Source of the DNA: Clostridium lacusfryxellense
GTDB lineage: Bacteria > Bacillota > Clostridia > Clostridiales > Clostridiaceae
NCBI RefSeq assembly: GCF_018861735.1
Contig: NZ_JAHLEB010000050.1
Location: 1-38,301 of the forward strand
Direction: 5' to 3'
DNA: 38,301 nt
The notes below the pieces were generated by a model. The model was not told where the DNA came from, made no database searches, and saw nothing but the letters and a program-made list of their open reading frames with translations. Positions 1 to 8,826 of the stretch are shown in pieces (within the stretch, counting starts at the first letter, position 1; each line of letters begins with the position of its first letter). A program made the position numbers and the translations under genes.

Positions 1-57
1 TTGTAAACTTTTGCTCGTTGATATAATCTCTTAAAATTTCTTTTGATATGTTTGACA
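1..57 (-). CDS. Start of a transposase-like gene, cut by the window edge
   Basis: Read on the minus strand, an ATG at 57 follows a strong AAGGAGGAG ribosome binding site and opens 19 codons (MSNISKEILRDYINEQKF and on) before the window ends. The short N-terminus resembles the first residues of clostridial IS256 (Mutator-type) transposases. The AT-rich sequence behind it carries a TTTACACAAAATT block typical of IS256-family ends. Family assignment rests on this context and a very short peptide, so it is tentative. Confidence 0.45.
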
Positions 58-129
58 TAAAAATACTCCTCCTTACAATCTTTGATAATCACTTATCTCA
101 ATTATTGCCAAGAAAGAGTATATTATATT

Positions 130-155
130 CTGTTTACACAAAATTATTTACAGGC
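130..155. mobile_element. Probable terminal inverted repeat of an IS256-like element
   Basis: The sequence GTTTACACAAAATTATTTAC lies about 75-95 bp upstream of the minus-strand transposase-like start. IS256-family termini commonly contain a TTTACACAAAATT-like core, so this is probably the IS end, close to the stop codon of the ABC exporter gene at 202. The other end is outside the window, so the repeat cannot be confirmed here. Confidence 0.4.
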
Positions 156-201
156 CCAAATTTTAATTTTACATATGCTCTTTATATTTTACAATCTTAT
201 A

Positions 202-1974
202 TTAGTTTGCGACCTTCATATCCCCTTGGATCATATCTTTATAGTATCCTTCCAAACATATAAGCTCATCATGATTTCCAGATTCTATAATTTCACCATG
301 TTTTAAAACAACTATTTTATCAGCATTTCTTATTGTAGATAATCTGTGGGCAATAATAAGTGTAGTTCGATTTTGTGCCATTTCTTCAATAACTTTTTGT
401 ATCAACTTTTCAGTATGTGTATCTATATTTGAAGTAGCCTCATCTAATATAAATATGGATGGTGAATGTGCAAGAGCTCTTGCAAATGATAGAAGTTGTT
501 TTTGTCCTGCAGAAAATGTAGCTCCTCTTTCCATAACCTTTGCATGTATCCCACCCGGCAGCCCATTTACAAAGTCTAATGCACAAGTAGTTTTTAATGA
601 CTCATTTAATATATTTTCACTTATATTATCATTTAAAATAACATTAGATTTTACATCACCTGAAAATAAAAATACATCTTGAAGGACAACTGATATGCCT
701 TTTCGTAGGTCCCTCTTTTTTATATCATTGATATTAATGCCATCTATTAGTATCTCACCTTTTTGAATTTTATAAAATCCACTTATAAGACTTATTATTG
801 TAGTTTTCCCTGCACCCGTTTCCCCTATAAACGCAAATGTCTGCCCCTTATTAACTTTAAAACTTACATTTTTTAGAATCCATTCTGAATTATTATAGGA
901 AAACCATACATTCTTAAATTCTATATCTCCATGTAAATTTTTAAGACTTACTCCTTCGTCTAAATCTTCTAATGTATTTTTCTCATCCAAAAGTTCAAAA
1001 ATACGTTCTGCAGAGACCAACGCAGATTGAATTGTGGTATAGTTGTCTGCAAGATCAGATATTGGATTAAAAAATTGCTTTATATATGTTGTAAAAGCGA
1101 AAAGCACACCAATTTCTATAGTATGATTTGCGATTTTGCCCATGGAATACCATAATATAATGGCTACTGCAAGACTTTGGAAAACATCAGCGGCAGGTCT
1201 TAATATACTATTTATCCTAACTTGGAATAATGTACTTTTTAAATACTCCTGGTTTAGTTTTAAAAATTCATCATTTTTCTCTTTTTCACCAGTAAAGATT
1301 TGTATGATTTTCATTCCAGATATATTTTCAGCCATAAATCCATTAATTTTACCTATTAGAGCTTTCATTTTTGAAAAATTTTGCTTTATCTTATTTTTCA
1401 ACATGAAAATTATAAAAAACATTATGGGTACAACAGAAAATGAAATAATAGCTAATTTTATATCAAGTGTAAGCATAGCATATACTATACCTATAAGTAA
1501 GAATACATCTTTAAAAAGACTTATAATAACATCGGTATACATTTCACTAAGTGCTTCAACATCATTAGTGGCTCTTGTAATAAGCCTTCCCGATGAATTT
1601 TTGTCAAGATATGGTATAGGTAAAAATTGAATTGTTCTAAATACACGTTTTCTTAGATCTCTCATAATTTCTTGACCGGCTTTGTTTATTAAATTTACTT
1701 GGGTAAAAGACGATAGTCCACCAATGAAGGCAAGTGCAAAATATGCTATCCCCATAGATGTTATGGAGTATATGCCATTTTGTGATACTTTCTTTATTAA
1801 AAAATCATCAATAACTAGCTTTAGGATATATGGTTTTAGAAGTTCTGCAGAATTTACAATCATTACACATAACGCCGCTAGAATTATCTTTTTAAGATGA
1901 GGTTTAGTCAGATATAAGAGTCTTTTAAAGCTATTGATTTTATGAAGCTTCCGATTGCGACTTATAGGTTTCAT
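202..1974 (-). CDS. ABC exporter half-transporter, catalytically competent subunit (YheH/BmrD-like)
   Basis: The 590-residue protein has an N-terminal six-helix ABC exporter membrane domain (about residues 20-320) and a C-terminal ATPase domain. Walker A is GETGAGKTT near 384-392, the signature is FSAGQKQ, and Walker B ends ILDEATS with the catalytic Glu present, followed by an AHR switch. An ATG start follows AAGGAGGGC. It overlaps the upstream exporter gene by 35 bp, so the two are translationally coupled. The partner has a degenerate Walker B, so together they should form a heterodimer of the BmrCD/LmrCD/TM287-288 kind that exports drugs or lipophilic compounds. The substrate cannot be read from the sequence. 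Confidence 0.88.
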   Translation of the reverse strand: MKPISRNRKLHKINSFKRLLYLTKPHLKKIILAALCVMIVNSAELLKPYILKLVIDDFLIKKVSQNGIYSITSMGIAYFALAFIGGLSSFTQVNLINKAGQEIMRDLRKRVFRTIQFLPIPYLDKNSSGRLITRATNDVEALSEMYTDVIISLFKDVFLLIGIVYAMLTLDIKLAIISFSVVPIMFFIIFMLKNKIKQNFSKMKALIGKINGFMAENISGMKIIQIFTGEKEKNDEFLKLNQEYLKSTLFQVRINSILRPAADVFQSLAVAIILWYSMGKIANHTIEIGVLFAFTTYIKQFFNPISDLADNYTTIQSALVSAERIFELLDEKNTLEDLDEGVSLKNLHGDIEFKNVWFSYNNSEWILKNVSFKVNKGQTFAFIGETGAGKTTIISLISGFYKIQKGEILIDGININDIKKRDLRKGISVVLQDVFLFSGDVKSNVILNDNISENILNESLKTTCALDFVNGLPGGIHAKVMERGATFSAGQKQLLSFARALAHSPSIFILDEATSNIDTHTEKLIQKVIEEMAQNRTTLIIAHRLSTIRNADKIVVLKHGEIIESGNHDELICLEGYYKDMIQGDMKVAN

Positions 1975-3667
1975 AATATAGCCCTCCTTTTTTAATTAGC
2001 TCATCATGAGTTCCTTGTTCACATATCTTGCCTTTGTCTAAAACTATAATAAAATTAGAATGTTTTATAGTAGATATCCTATGAGCAATAATTATTGTAG
2101 TTTTACCATCTCTCACGTTTTGTATATTTTCAAGAACCTTACTTTCAGTAATAGTATCAACCGCCGAAAGTGAATCATCTAAGATAAGTATTGGTGGATT
2201 TATAATAATTGCTCTAGCAATAGAAATACGTTGCTTTTCACCACCTGATAGATTAACTCCACGCTCTCCTAGTATAGTATCAAATCCTTCAGGGAAATTA
2301 ATAATACTTTCATATATAGCGCTTATTTGTGATGCCTTTTCAACCTCTTCATCAGAGTATTCATCCTTGAAAAACTTTATATTATCTTTGATTGATGCAG
2401 AAAATAAGAAGTTATCTTGAGGTACATACCCAATGCTACCCCTAAGTGTTTCTAGAGAATAGTCATTTATGTCCACCTTGTCGATAAATATTTCTTGACG
2501 TGGTGACATATAGAGCTTTAATAATAAGTTTGAAATGGTTGTCTTTCCTGAAGCAGTTTTACCTAAAATTCCAATTGTATACCCCTTAGGTATCTTAAGC
2601 ATAATATTCTCTAGAGCTTTTTCATTTGAATCTCCATAAGAAAAACTTAGATTATTAAATTCTATTTCACCCTTAATAGGCGTACTTATCATTTTTATGC
2701 CATCCTCAATCTTAGGGTTTACATTAAATATATCATTCAATCTTTTCATAGAGGCAATGCCTCTTTGAAATATGTTTATAACACGTCCAATTGAAATTAT
2801 AGGTCTCATTATCATAGTCAAATACCCATTAAAAGCTATAAAATCTCCAAGGGTTATAACCTTATTTAATACCATATTTCCACCAATAATAAGATTAAAA
2901 ACAAAACTTATACTGAAAAATATTTCAATTACGGGAGAGATAATAGAAGATATCTTAACCATTTTAAGGTTAGATTCCATCATTTGATTATTAAGTATCT
3001 CAAATTTTCGGGTTTCAGATTCTTCTTGAACGTATGATTTTATAACTCTAATTCCATATATATTTTCTTGAACTCTTCCGGAGATTGACGAAAAATTCTC
3101 TTGAACCTTCTTAAAACGCTTTTGAACTAACAATCCTATTCTGAGCATAAAAAGTATTATAAATGGAATAGGAATTAATATCATTAAAGTAAGTTTGAAA
3201 TTAATAATCCTTGCCATCGAATATATAGAAATGCTGCAAATAACAACGACATTTATTATCATTGCAGTTGCTGGTCCCAAAGTCATTCTTACAGCAGAAA
3301 TATCATTTATAGCATAAGCAATTAAATCGCCCGTTTTCTTTTGATTATAAAATTGCGGAGATAATATTTGAAAATGATTAAATAATTTCTCGCGTAGATG
3401 ACATTCAAGATTCCTTGCGTTAACTACAATTTGATTTCTCCAAGCATAAGTACATATAAAAGTTCCTATTGCTATCAAAAGTATATATACTATTTTTATT
3501 TTAACAAGATTAAAAGAAAAATTATCAGTTCCTAATATATCAATAGTACTACCTAGAACCCTAGGAAAAAAAGACTGAATATAAGATGTTAGCAGCATAA
3601 ATATGATTCCAATAAAATACGATATTTTATGTGCCTTAATAAATTCTATTATTATGTTTTTTCCCAC
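1940..3667 (-). CDS. ABC exporter half-transporter with degenerate ATP site (YheI/BmrC-like)
   Basis: The 575-residue protein has a six-helix exporter membrane domain and an ATPase domain with Walker A (GKTASGKTT), signature LSGGEKQR and Walker B ILDDSLSAVD. The catalytic Glu after Walker B is Asp, the hallmark of the degenerate site in heterodimeric exporters such as BmrC. The start is GTG at 3667 with AAAGGAGGAATTAA upstream; no ATG is better placed. It lies 19 bp downstream of the LacI-type regulator gene and overlaps the partner gene, so regulator, degenerate and competent subunits form one minus-strand operon. Export of a toxic or membrane-active compound is inferred. Confidence 0.88.
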   Translation of the reverse strand: MGKNIIIEFIKAHKISYFIGIIFMLLTSYIQSFFPRVLGSTIDILGTDNFSFNLVKIKIVYILLIAIGTFICTYAWRNQIVVNARNLECHLREKLFNHFQILSPQFYNQKKTGDLIAYAINDISAVRMTLGPATAMIINVVVICSISIYSMARIINFKLTLMILIPIPFIILFMLRIGLLVQKRFKKVQENFSSISGRVQENIYGIRVIKSYVQEESETRKFEILNNQMMESNLKMVKISSIISPVIEIFFSISFVFNLIIGGNMVLNKVITLGDFIAFNGYLTMIMRPIISIGRVINIFQRGIASMKRLNDIFNVNPKIEDGIKMISTPIKGEIEFNNLSFSYGDSNEKALENIMLKIPKGYTIGILGKTASGKTTISNLLLKLYMSPRQEIFIDKVDINDYSLETLRGSIGYVPQDNFLFSASIKDNIKFFKDEYSDEEVEKASQISAIYESIINFPEGFDTILGERGVNLSGGEKQRISIARAIIINPPILILDDSLSAVDTITESKVLENIQNVRDGKTTIIIAHRISTIKHSNFIIVLDKGKICEQGTHDELIKKGGLYYETYKSQSEAS

Positions 3668-3686
3668 TTAATTCCTCCTTTATAAA

Positions 3687-4691
3687 TTAAATTAAAGATT
3701 TCACTGATTCCCTAGAAATCAAGGTGCTGTTTATAGTTATACTCTCATATGGTTTATCAGGATTATTAATTCTCTTTAAGATTAACTCAACTGCTATTTC
3801 ACAAGAATACTCAATGTTTAAATCTAACGTTGTAAGTGCAGGTTGGGTTAAAGATGCCATTTCGGTATTTCCACTGCTAATTATAGACATATCTTCTGGA
3901 ACTCTAATACCATTTTTAACAAGAAGATTAATTAATTTCACGGCTATAAAATCTCCTTGACATATTATTGCAGATGGTTTGCGTTTATCCATAAGTAGCT
4001 TCAAAACCGATGTTTCAAAATTTTCTTCAAAATTATCTTCAATGTAAATAAAAAAATCTTTAATAATAGGTACTTTATAGTCATCAAGTGCAGAAGTTAT
4101 TCCTAAAACCTTTTCTTTATTTCTGAACAAAATACTACGTCTGCCTAAAAATCCAATATCCTTATGACCTTTTTTTATTAAGTACTCACATTGTTTATAT
4201 CCGCCATTATTAAAGTTAAACCAGACGCTGTCGAAATCACAAGAAGGGGAATATCCTGTATAAAAAATATAATTCTTGATCTTTTGTTTTAGTAAACCTA
4301 TATAAGAGTCTGTAAATTTCCCGATAAGTATTACTCCATCGAAATTATTTTCTTTTAATACTTTATAAGGGAGTTGTTTTTCATCCTGGTTATTCTTATC
4401 AACAAATTCAGTATGGTAATGTATATCTAACTTTTGTAGTGCCCGCTCTATTCCCTGTATCATATAAGCAAAATTGCTATTCTCTTGAACAAGTGGCCTT
4501 TGATGAAGCACTAAAATCTTATAACTATTTTTGCTTGTAGCCTTTATATATCCCATTTCTTTCGATTTGGATAAGATTTTTTTTCTTAATTCTTCCCCAA
4601 CTCCGATTTTGCCGGATAGTGCTCTGCTTACAGATATAGCTGAGATATCTAACGCAGAGGCTATATCTGATATTGTAATTTTGTTACTCAA
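3687..4691 (-). CDS. LacI-family transcriptional regulator
   Basis: The protein is 334 residues from a TTG start at 4691. The frame stays open to an earlier TTG at 4706, but that codon lies in the GGAGGTGA ribosome binding site (4698-4705), so 4691 is chosen. The N-terminal helix-turn-helix reads ITISDIASALDISAISVSRA, the canonical LacI type, and is followed by a periplasmic-binding-protein-like ligand domain (about residues 55-330). It is first in the operon with the ABC exporter pair. Three AACGTT boxes upstream are likely operators, one over its own -35, so autorepression and control of the divergent lipid-type operon are plausible. A decayed copy of part of this gene lies at 8827-9017. 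Confidence 0.88.
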   Translation of the reverse strand: MSNKITISDIASALDISAISVSRALSGKIGVGEELRKKILSKSKEMGYIKATSKNSYKILVLHQRPLVQENSNFAYMIQGIERALQKLDIHYHTEFVDKNNQDEKQLPYKVLKENNFDGVILIGKFTDSYIGLLKQKIKNYIFYTGYSPSCDFDSVWFNFNNGGYKQCEYLIKKGHKDIGFLGRRSILFRNKEKVLGITSALDDYKVPIIKDFFIYIEDNFEENFETSVLKLLMDKRKPSAIICQGDFIAVKLINLLVKNGIRVPEDMSIISSGNTEMASLTQPALTTLDLNIEYSCEIAVELILKRINNPDKPYESITINSTLISRESVKSLI

Positions 4692-4723
4692 ATAACTCAC
4701 CTCCAAATTTATGCTCTAATACT

Positions 4724-4752
4724 ATTATAAGTAATACTTAACGCAAATACAA
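4724..4752 (-). promoter_or_regulatory. Promoter of the lacI-ABC exporter operon
   Basis: On the minus strand, TTGTAT (4752-4747), a 17-bp spacer and TATAAT (4729-4724) form a near-consensus vegetative promoter about 33 bp before the TTG start. An AACGTT box at 4751-4756 overlaps the -35, which fits repression by the LacI-type product. Confidence 0.6.
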
Positions 4753-4799
4753 CGTTTGTTTTATTTATCTTTAACGTTATATTTCAAATTTATAACGTT
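4751..4799. promoter_or_regulatory. Three phased AACGTT boxes, putative LacI-family operators
   Basis: Palindromic AACGTT occurs at 4751-4756, 4773-4778 and 4794-4799, that is 22 and 21 bp apart, about two helical turns. The last two form an inverted repeat, TTAACGTTAT facing ATAACGTTAA. LacI-family operators are palindromes around a central CG. They lie between the divergent promoters and adjoin a lacI-type gene, so they are the best candidate operators. Confidence 0.55.
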
Positions 4800-4857
4800 A
4801 ATTTTATTTAGTCAATAAATAACTATTAAACCAATTCAAATGTATTTTATTTAATGT

Positions 4858-4886
4858 TTGATATGCAAATTAATTTTGTGTATAAT
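4858..4886 (+). promoter_or_regulatory. Promoter of the radical SAM operon
   Basis: TTGATA (4858-4863), a 17-bp spacer and TATAAT (4881-4886) form a strong sigma-A type promoter. The predicted 5' leader is about 55 nt and ends in the GAGGAGGGG ribosome binding site before the ATG at 4947. Confidence 0.7.
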
Positions 4887-4946
4887 TGTAATAAAAGATA
4901 GAATATTCAAATAATAAGTATACTATGACACAGAGGAGGGGATGAA

Positions 4947-6329
4947 ATGAACAGAGACTATATTTTTCATGAATTTACAAATAGTTTGTGTCCAGAATGC
5001 CTTCAGATAGTTCCTGCTAAAGTTATATTGAAAGATGAAAAGGTTTATTTACTAAAGTATTGCCCTACTCATGGAGAACAAATAGAGTTACTCGAGGAAG
5101 TGGCTACTTATCATCTAAAGAAAAAACTATATGATAAGCCCGGAACACCTATTAAAGTTTATTCAAAAGTTAAAAAGGGATGCCCCTAAGATTGTGGTAC
5201 AAGTGGTACCTGCCCACAACATGATCAGCATGGATGTATAGCATTAATAGAAGTCACTACGAAATGTAATTTAAAATGTCCATTATGTTTCGCTGATGCA
5301 GGAGAAGGAGAATTTTTACCTATATCTCAAATAGAAAAAATGATGGACTTTTTTATTGACTCTGAATACGGCCAAGGAGAGATATTACAAATAAGTGGTG
5401 GTGAACCAACTATTCATCCGGATATTATTGAAATTATAAGAATAGCTAAATCTAAGAACTTTAAATATGTAATGTTAAATACTAATGGTATAAGGATTGC
5501 TGAAGATGAAACTTTTGCTCGTGAGTTACAACAATTTGTTGGCGGATTTGAAGTATATCTTCAATTTGATGGATTTAAAGAAACAACTTACAATACCTTA
5601 AGAGGAAAAAATCTATTACCACTTAAAAAAATAGCAATAGCTAATTTATCTAAATATAATATACCTACAACATTAGTTTCTACTATATCCGCTGGCGTAA
5701 ATGATGATGAAATAGGTGAAATATTTGCTTTTGGTATTAATACAACTTGTGTTCGCGGTATTAATTTTCAACCCGCTGCTTTTTTTGGTAGAGTCCATGA
5801 AATTGATACAAATAATAGAATTACTCTTTCAGGAATACTAAAAAGAATGGAAAAACAATCTGCTGGAATGCTTAAAATGGATGATTTTATTCCTCTCCCA
5901 TGTAATTCTGAAAGAGTAGCCCTCACCTATATGTACAAAACGTCAGAAGGTGGATTTATTCCAATAACAAGAAATACAAAAATACACGAATATCTTCACC
6001 TTATTAATAATACCTTTGTATTCACAATTGAAGATGCATTAAAAAATGCAGGTGGAAGCATAACTGATATAAAAACTAGTTGTGACTGTTTTAAATTTTT
6101 AAAAGACTTTAAAGAAATTGTTCCACTTAACTTTTTTATAAAATCAAAGGAAAAGAAGATTAGATATGTAGACGAGAACACGTTTAGAGTTAGTATAACT
6201 TCTTTTATTGATGCTTACAATTTTGATACTAGAGCAATGCAAAAGGAATGTGTTCATGTTGTAACCAAAGATCTACGTAAAATACCATTTTCAGCTTATA
6301 ATATTATTCATAGAAATGGCAACCTATAA
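4947..6329 (+). pseudogene. Radical SAM protein of the tetraether synthase (Tes/MJ0619)-like family, interrupted by an in-frame TAA
   Basis: An open frame of 460 sense codons is broken only by TAA at 5187-5189 (codon 81). Upstream are the Cys pairs SLCPECL and YCPTHG, and a GCP(stop)DCG motif; downstream in the same frame come TCPQHDQHGC, ALIEVTTKC and the radical SAM CNLKCPLC (CX3CX2C) motif, then the SGGEP motif. These are hallmarks of the MJ0619/Tes family, whose archaeal member joins lipid chains tail to tail, with bacterial relatives implicated in membrane-spanning lipids. The stop sits where the family usually has an aromatic or hydrophobic residue, so a single point change from Tyr or Leu codons explains it. 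An internal ATG at 5340 lies past the cluster Cys and could not give an active enzyme. It is first in a five-gene operon and its stop overlaps the next start (TAATG). It is a recent pseudogene, a readthrough case or a sequence error. Confidence 0.8.
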
Positions 6330-6943
6330 TGTTCCAGTTTAAAATTCCAGATATGTTCTCCTTTATAATCCAACTTATTATATGTACAAGTGTTTTAGGA
6401 TTATTTGTTTCAATACTTATAGACTTTACACTATATACAAGAAATGACCATATAGAAAAAGAAAAGAAGTCTATAGTTGAAACAGGCACAATGACATTAT
6501 TTTTATTTGTTTTTTATCTATTACTCATTCCTAAAATAGGTATTATTCCAATATATAATAGCAACTTAAAACATATTACTATTATTATAGGGGCAATGGC
6601 CATTGTTAGTGGTTGTGGCATGAATATAATTGGTAGATTTAATTTGGGTAGTAATTGGGCTAATCATATAAAAATATACGATGAACATATATTAGTTCAA
6701 AAAGGAATGTATAAAATTGTTAGACATCCACTATATGCTTCTATTATGTTAATGTTTTATGGAGCATGTGTAGTATATAGAAATATATTATGTTTCCTTG
6801 CGGTTACATTTGTATTTATACCATTTATGTATTATAGAGCAAAACAAGAAGAAAGCTTATTAATTCAAACTTTTCCTGAATACGAAGACTATAAAAAAGG
6901 AACTGGAATGTTTTTTCCGAAAATAATAAGAAGGAAGTGTTGA
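6329..6943 (+). CDS. Isoprenylcysteine methyltransferase-like integral membrane protein
   Basis: The 204-residue protein has about five membrane segments and a C-terminal ICMT/PEMT-type signature: VRHPLYASIM (near residues 132-141), then AKQEESLL, FPEYEDYKKG. In this superfamily that region binds SAM and the Glu pair is part of the active site. The real substrate may be a lipid or a small thiol rather than a prenylated protein. The ATG overlaps the TAA of the radical SAM gene, so translation is coupled. Proximity to a Tes-like enzyme and an Lgt-like enzyme suggests lipid head-group or chain methylation, which is an inference. Confidence 0.72.
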   Translation: MFQFKIPDMFSFIIQLIICTSVLGLFVSILIDFTLYTRNDHIEKEKKSIVETGTMTLFLFVFYLLLIPKIGIIPIYNSNLKHITIIIGAMAIVSGCGMNIIGRFNLGSNWANHIKIYDEHILVQKGMYKIVRHPLYASIMLMFYGACVVYRNILCFLAVTFVFIPFMYYRAKQEESLLIQTFPEYEDYKKGTGMFFPKIIRRKC

Positions 6944-6947
6944 TTAC

Positions 6948-7415
6948 ATGAAGGAGCAAAGACCTGTTGTAGTACCCCATGCAGCCTTTAATTTTTGTAA
7001 ATATTCTGTAGCCTCTATCTTTTGGTTATCTTTAATATTTCAAAATAAATTACTAGTTCTAGTGGGGTTTTTACTTCTCTTATTATCAGCTCTATTAAAA
7101 GTTAAAATGGCCCCTCTAGTTCTCCTTTACACTTATACAATTGACAAGATATTTCCTTCTAAGAGTGAAATTTTAGATGAAAAGGCAGTTTGTTTCGCTC
7201 ATATGGTTGGAACAATAATATCAGGAATAGCGCTTTTATTTCTTTATTTTCTTAACCCTATAATTGGCTGGATATTAACTGGGGCATTAGCCGTTTTAAA
7301 GACATCTGCATCATTAGGATTTTGTGGTGCTATGAAGCTTTATAGTTGTCTTAATAATACTAATGGACAATGCTGCAGGGTAGGCAAAAAAGTAAAGCAG
7401 TATAAGGTAAAATAA
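6948..7415 (+). CDS. DUF4395-type membrane protein
   Basis: The 155-residue protein has an N-terminal VVPHAAFNFCKYSV motif, four predicted membrane segments and a Cys-containing C-terminal stretch (GFCGAMKLYSCL, then CC). This layout matches DUF4395 proteins, which have no firm function and often sit beside thiol- or lipid-related genes. It starts 4 bp after the methyltransferase-like gene and is followed 16 bp later by the Lgt-like gene, so it is cotranscribed. The assignment is by pattern and not certain. Confidence 0.6.
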   Translation: MKEQRPVVVPHAAFNFCKYSVASIFWLSLIFQNKLLVLVGFLLLLLSALLKVKMAPLVLLYTYTIDKIFPSKSEILDEKAVCFAHMVGTIISGIALLFLYFLNPIIGWILTGALAVLKTSASLGFCGAMKLYSCLNNTNGQCCRVGKKVKQYKVK

Positions 7416-7431
7416 GATAGGGTGTGAAAGA

Positions 7432-8235
7432 ATGTTTAATCAAAATGGCTTTTTAAAACCTATACCTTTCCAAATAAAAGTACCTACTAATGAGTCATGG
7501 GGATTAAAGCCTGTTCTTTTTAAAATAGGTGACTTCCCAATTGAATCATATCCGGTGATGTTATTTTTAGCATTATTAGTAGGTATTGGAATATATATAT
7601 TGCAACTTAAAAAAGCTGGCATTAAAAATTCAAATGCTTTTTATATCGCCTTGTTTGGCATAGTAGGAGGCACTATTGGCGCAAAGTTACCTCTTATATT
7701 CATGTACTGGAATGAAATTAACTCTAATACAAATTCTTTTAGTGCTGTTATGCAAGGTAGAACTATAATAGGTGGCTTAATCGGTGGCGGCGTAAGTGTA
7801 TTAATAGCTAAACGAATATTTGGAATAAAAGAGAGAATGGGTAATCAATTAGCAGTTCCAATTCTGGTTGCTATGGCAATTGGAAGAATAGGATGTTTAT
7901 TAAGAGGGTGTTGTTATGGAAAAGAAACACATTTAGCATGGGGTATTGATTTTGGTGATCATATATTAAGGCATCCAACTCAAATATATGAGATACTATT
8001 TGATATTGTTATGATAATTTATTTATCATTAAGGAAGAAGAAAGGTGTGAAACCAGGACAACTTTACTCCATTTTTTTAAATGCTTATTTTAGTTTCAGA
8101 TTTTTATTAGAATTTATAAGAGTTGAGAAAGTTTCTTTTATTATTCTGACAGACTTTCAGATACTTTGTATTGTAGGTTTGCTGTTTATCAATAGAAAAT
8201 ATTTATTTTCTAAATTTATTAAAAGGGAAGTGTAG
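7432..8235 (+). CDS. Lgt-like prolipoprotein diacylglyceryl transferase family protein, atypical
   Basis: The 267-residue polytopic protein has the Lgt signature region GRIGCLLRGCCYG, the HPTQIYE motif and a late RFLLEFIR motif. Canonical Lgt moves diacylglycerol from phosphatidylglycerol to a lipobox Cys. Here the usual HGG of the central loop is replaced (GRTIIGGLIGG) and the Asn of the GRIGN motif is Cys, so the essential His is absent. It is better seen as an Lgt paralogue acting on another phospholipid-derived acceptor. It lies in the Tes-like operon, which supports a lipid-remodelling role. RBS AGGGTGTGAAAGA precedes the ATG. Confidence 0.75.
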   Translation: MFNQNGFLKPIPFQIKVPTNESWGLKPVLFKIGDFPIESYPVMLFLALLVGIGIYILQLKKAGIKNSNAFYIALFGIVGGTIGAKLPLIFMYWNEINSNTNSFSAVMQGRTIIGGLIGGGVSVLIAKRIFGIKERMGNQLAVPILVAMAIGRIGCLLRGCCYGKETHLAWGIDFGDHILRHPTQIYEILFDIVMIIYLSLRKKKGVKPGQLYSIFLNAYFSFRFLLEFIRVEKVSFIILTDFQILCIVGLLFINRKYLFSKFIKREV

Positions 8236-8239
8236 AAAG

Positions 8240-8602
8240 ATGAGTAATGATAATCCCAAAAATCAAAAACCTAACAATAACTTAGGTGAACAATATTATA
8301 TGAGCAATCAAGATCCTAATTTTAATTCCCATGTTAAAAAAAGTCCTTGGCGTGATATATTTTTAGGTTTAGGATTATCTCTCTTGCTTCTCATATTAAT
8401 GGTTGCAACACTTTTTATAGGTAAAGCAGGGATAACTTCTATTATTATGTTTATTCTAATCGGCTCTGCAACATTTTTGTCAGTTAGATTTATTAGAAGA
8501 TCACACCCAATAGCAGGTAAAATACTTCTTGCAACAGTTACACCTTTGGCACTACTGCTATTACTCTTTGGCGCATGTTTTGTATCTTTAGGTGTATTAT
8601 AA
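8240..8602 (+). CDS. Small hydrophobic membrane protein, last gene of the Tes-like operon
   Basis: The 120-residue protein has a hydrophilic, Asn/Pro-rich N-terminus of about 37 residues and then three membrane helices (roughly 40-60, 63-80, 90-118). It starts 4 bp after the Lgt-like gene with GGGAAGTGTAGAAAG upstream, so it belongs to the operon. I recognise no family; a scaffold or accessory role in the membrane is possible but unsupported. Confidence 0.65.
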   Translation: MSNDNPKNQKPNNNLGEQYYMSNQDPNFNSHVKKSPWRDIFLGLGLSLLLLILMVATLFIGKAGITSIIMFILIGSATFLSVRFIRRSHPIAGKILLATVTPLALLLLLFGACFVSLGVL

Positions 8603-8704
8603 AGATACCCTCTAAGTTCATTGTTTAACTGACTTGTAAAAACGATTAAGACTTTGCTATGCAAGTATTAAAATAAATTGGACACTATGCCATTTGTTAA
8701 ATAA

Positions 8705-8803
8705 GTGCAATTCTCACTTTCTGAAGTTGGATATTTACCAGCTCTAAAATTTGAAAATCTCGGTTATGACCTAGAGAGTTTTACTGCCGAAGGGAACAAA
8801 TAA
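8705..8803 (+). other. Short open C-terminal-like fragment, possible gene relic
   Basis: A 32-codon open stretch ends in TAA at 8801 and contains SEVGYLPALKFENLGYDLES. It has protein-like composition but no ATG or ribosome binding site, and a stop lies just before it. It borders the lacI/radical SAM relic, so it may be the tail of a further lost gene. I recognise no family. Confidence 0.25.
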
Positions 8804-8826
8804 AAGGAATATTCCATTAACAATTC

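Noticed and set aside
4947-5189. An independent 80-residue Cys-containing protein
   Set aside because: Its sequence is the N-terminal part of the Tes-like family and the same frame continues with family motifs after the stop.
5187-5189. Recoding of the stop as selenocysteine or pyrrolysine
   Set aside because: The codon is TAA; known recoding uses TGA and TAG, and no SECIS-like structure was noted.
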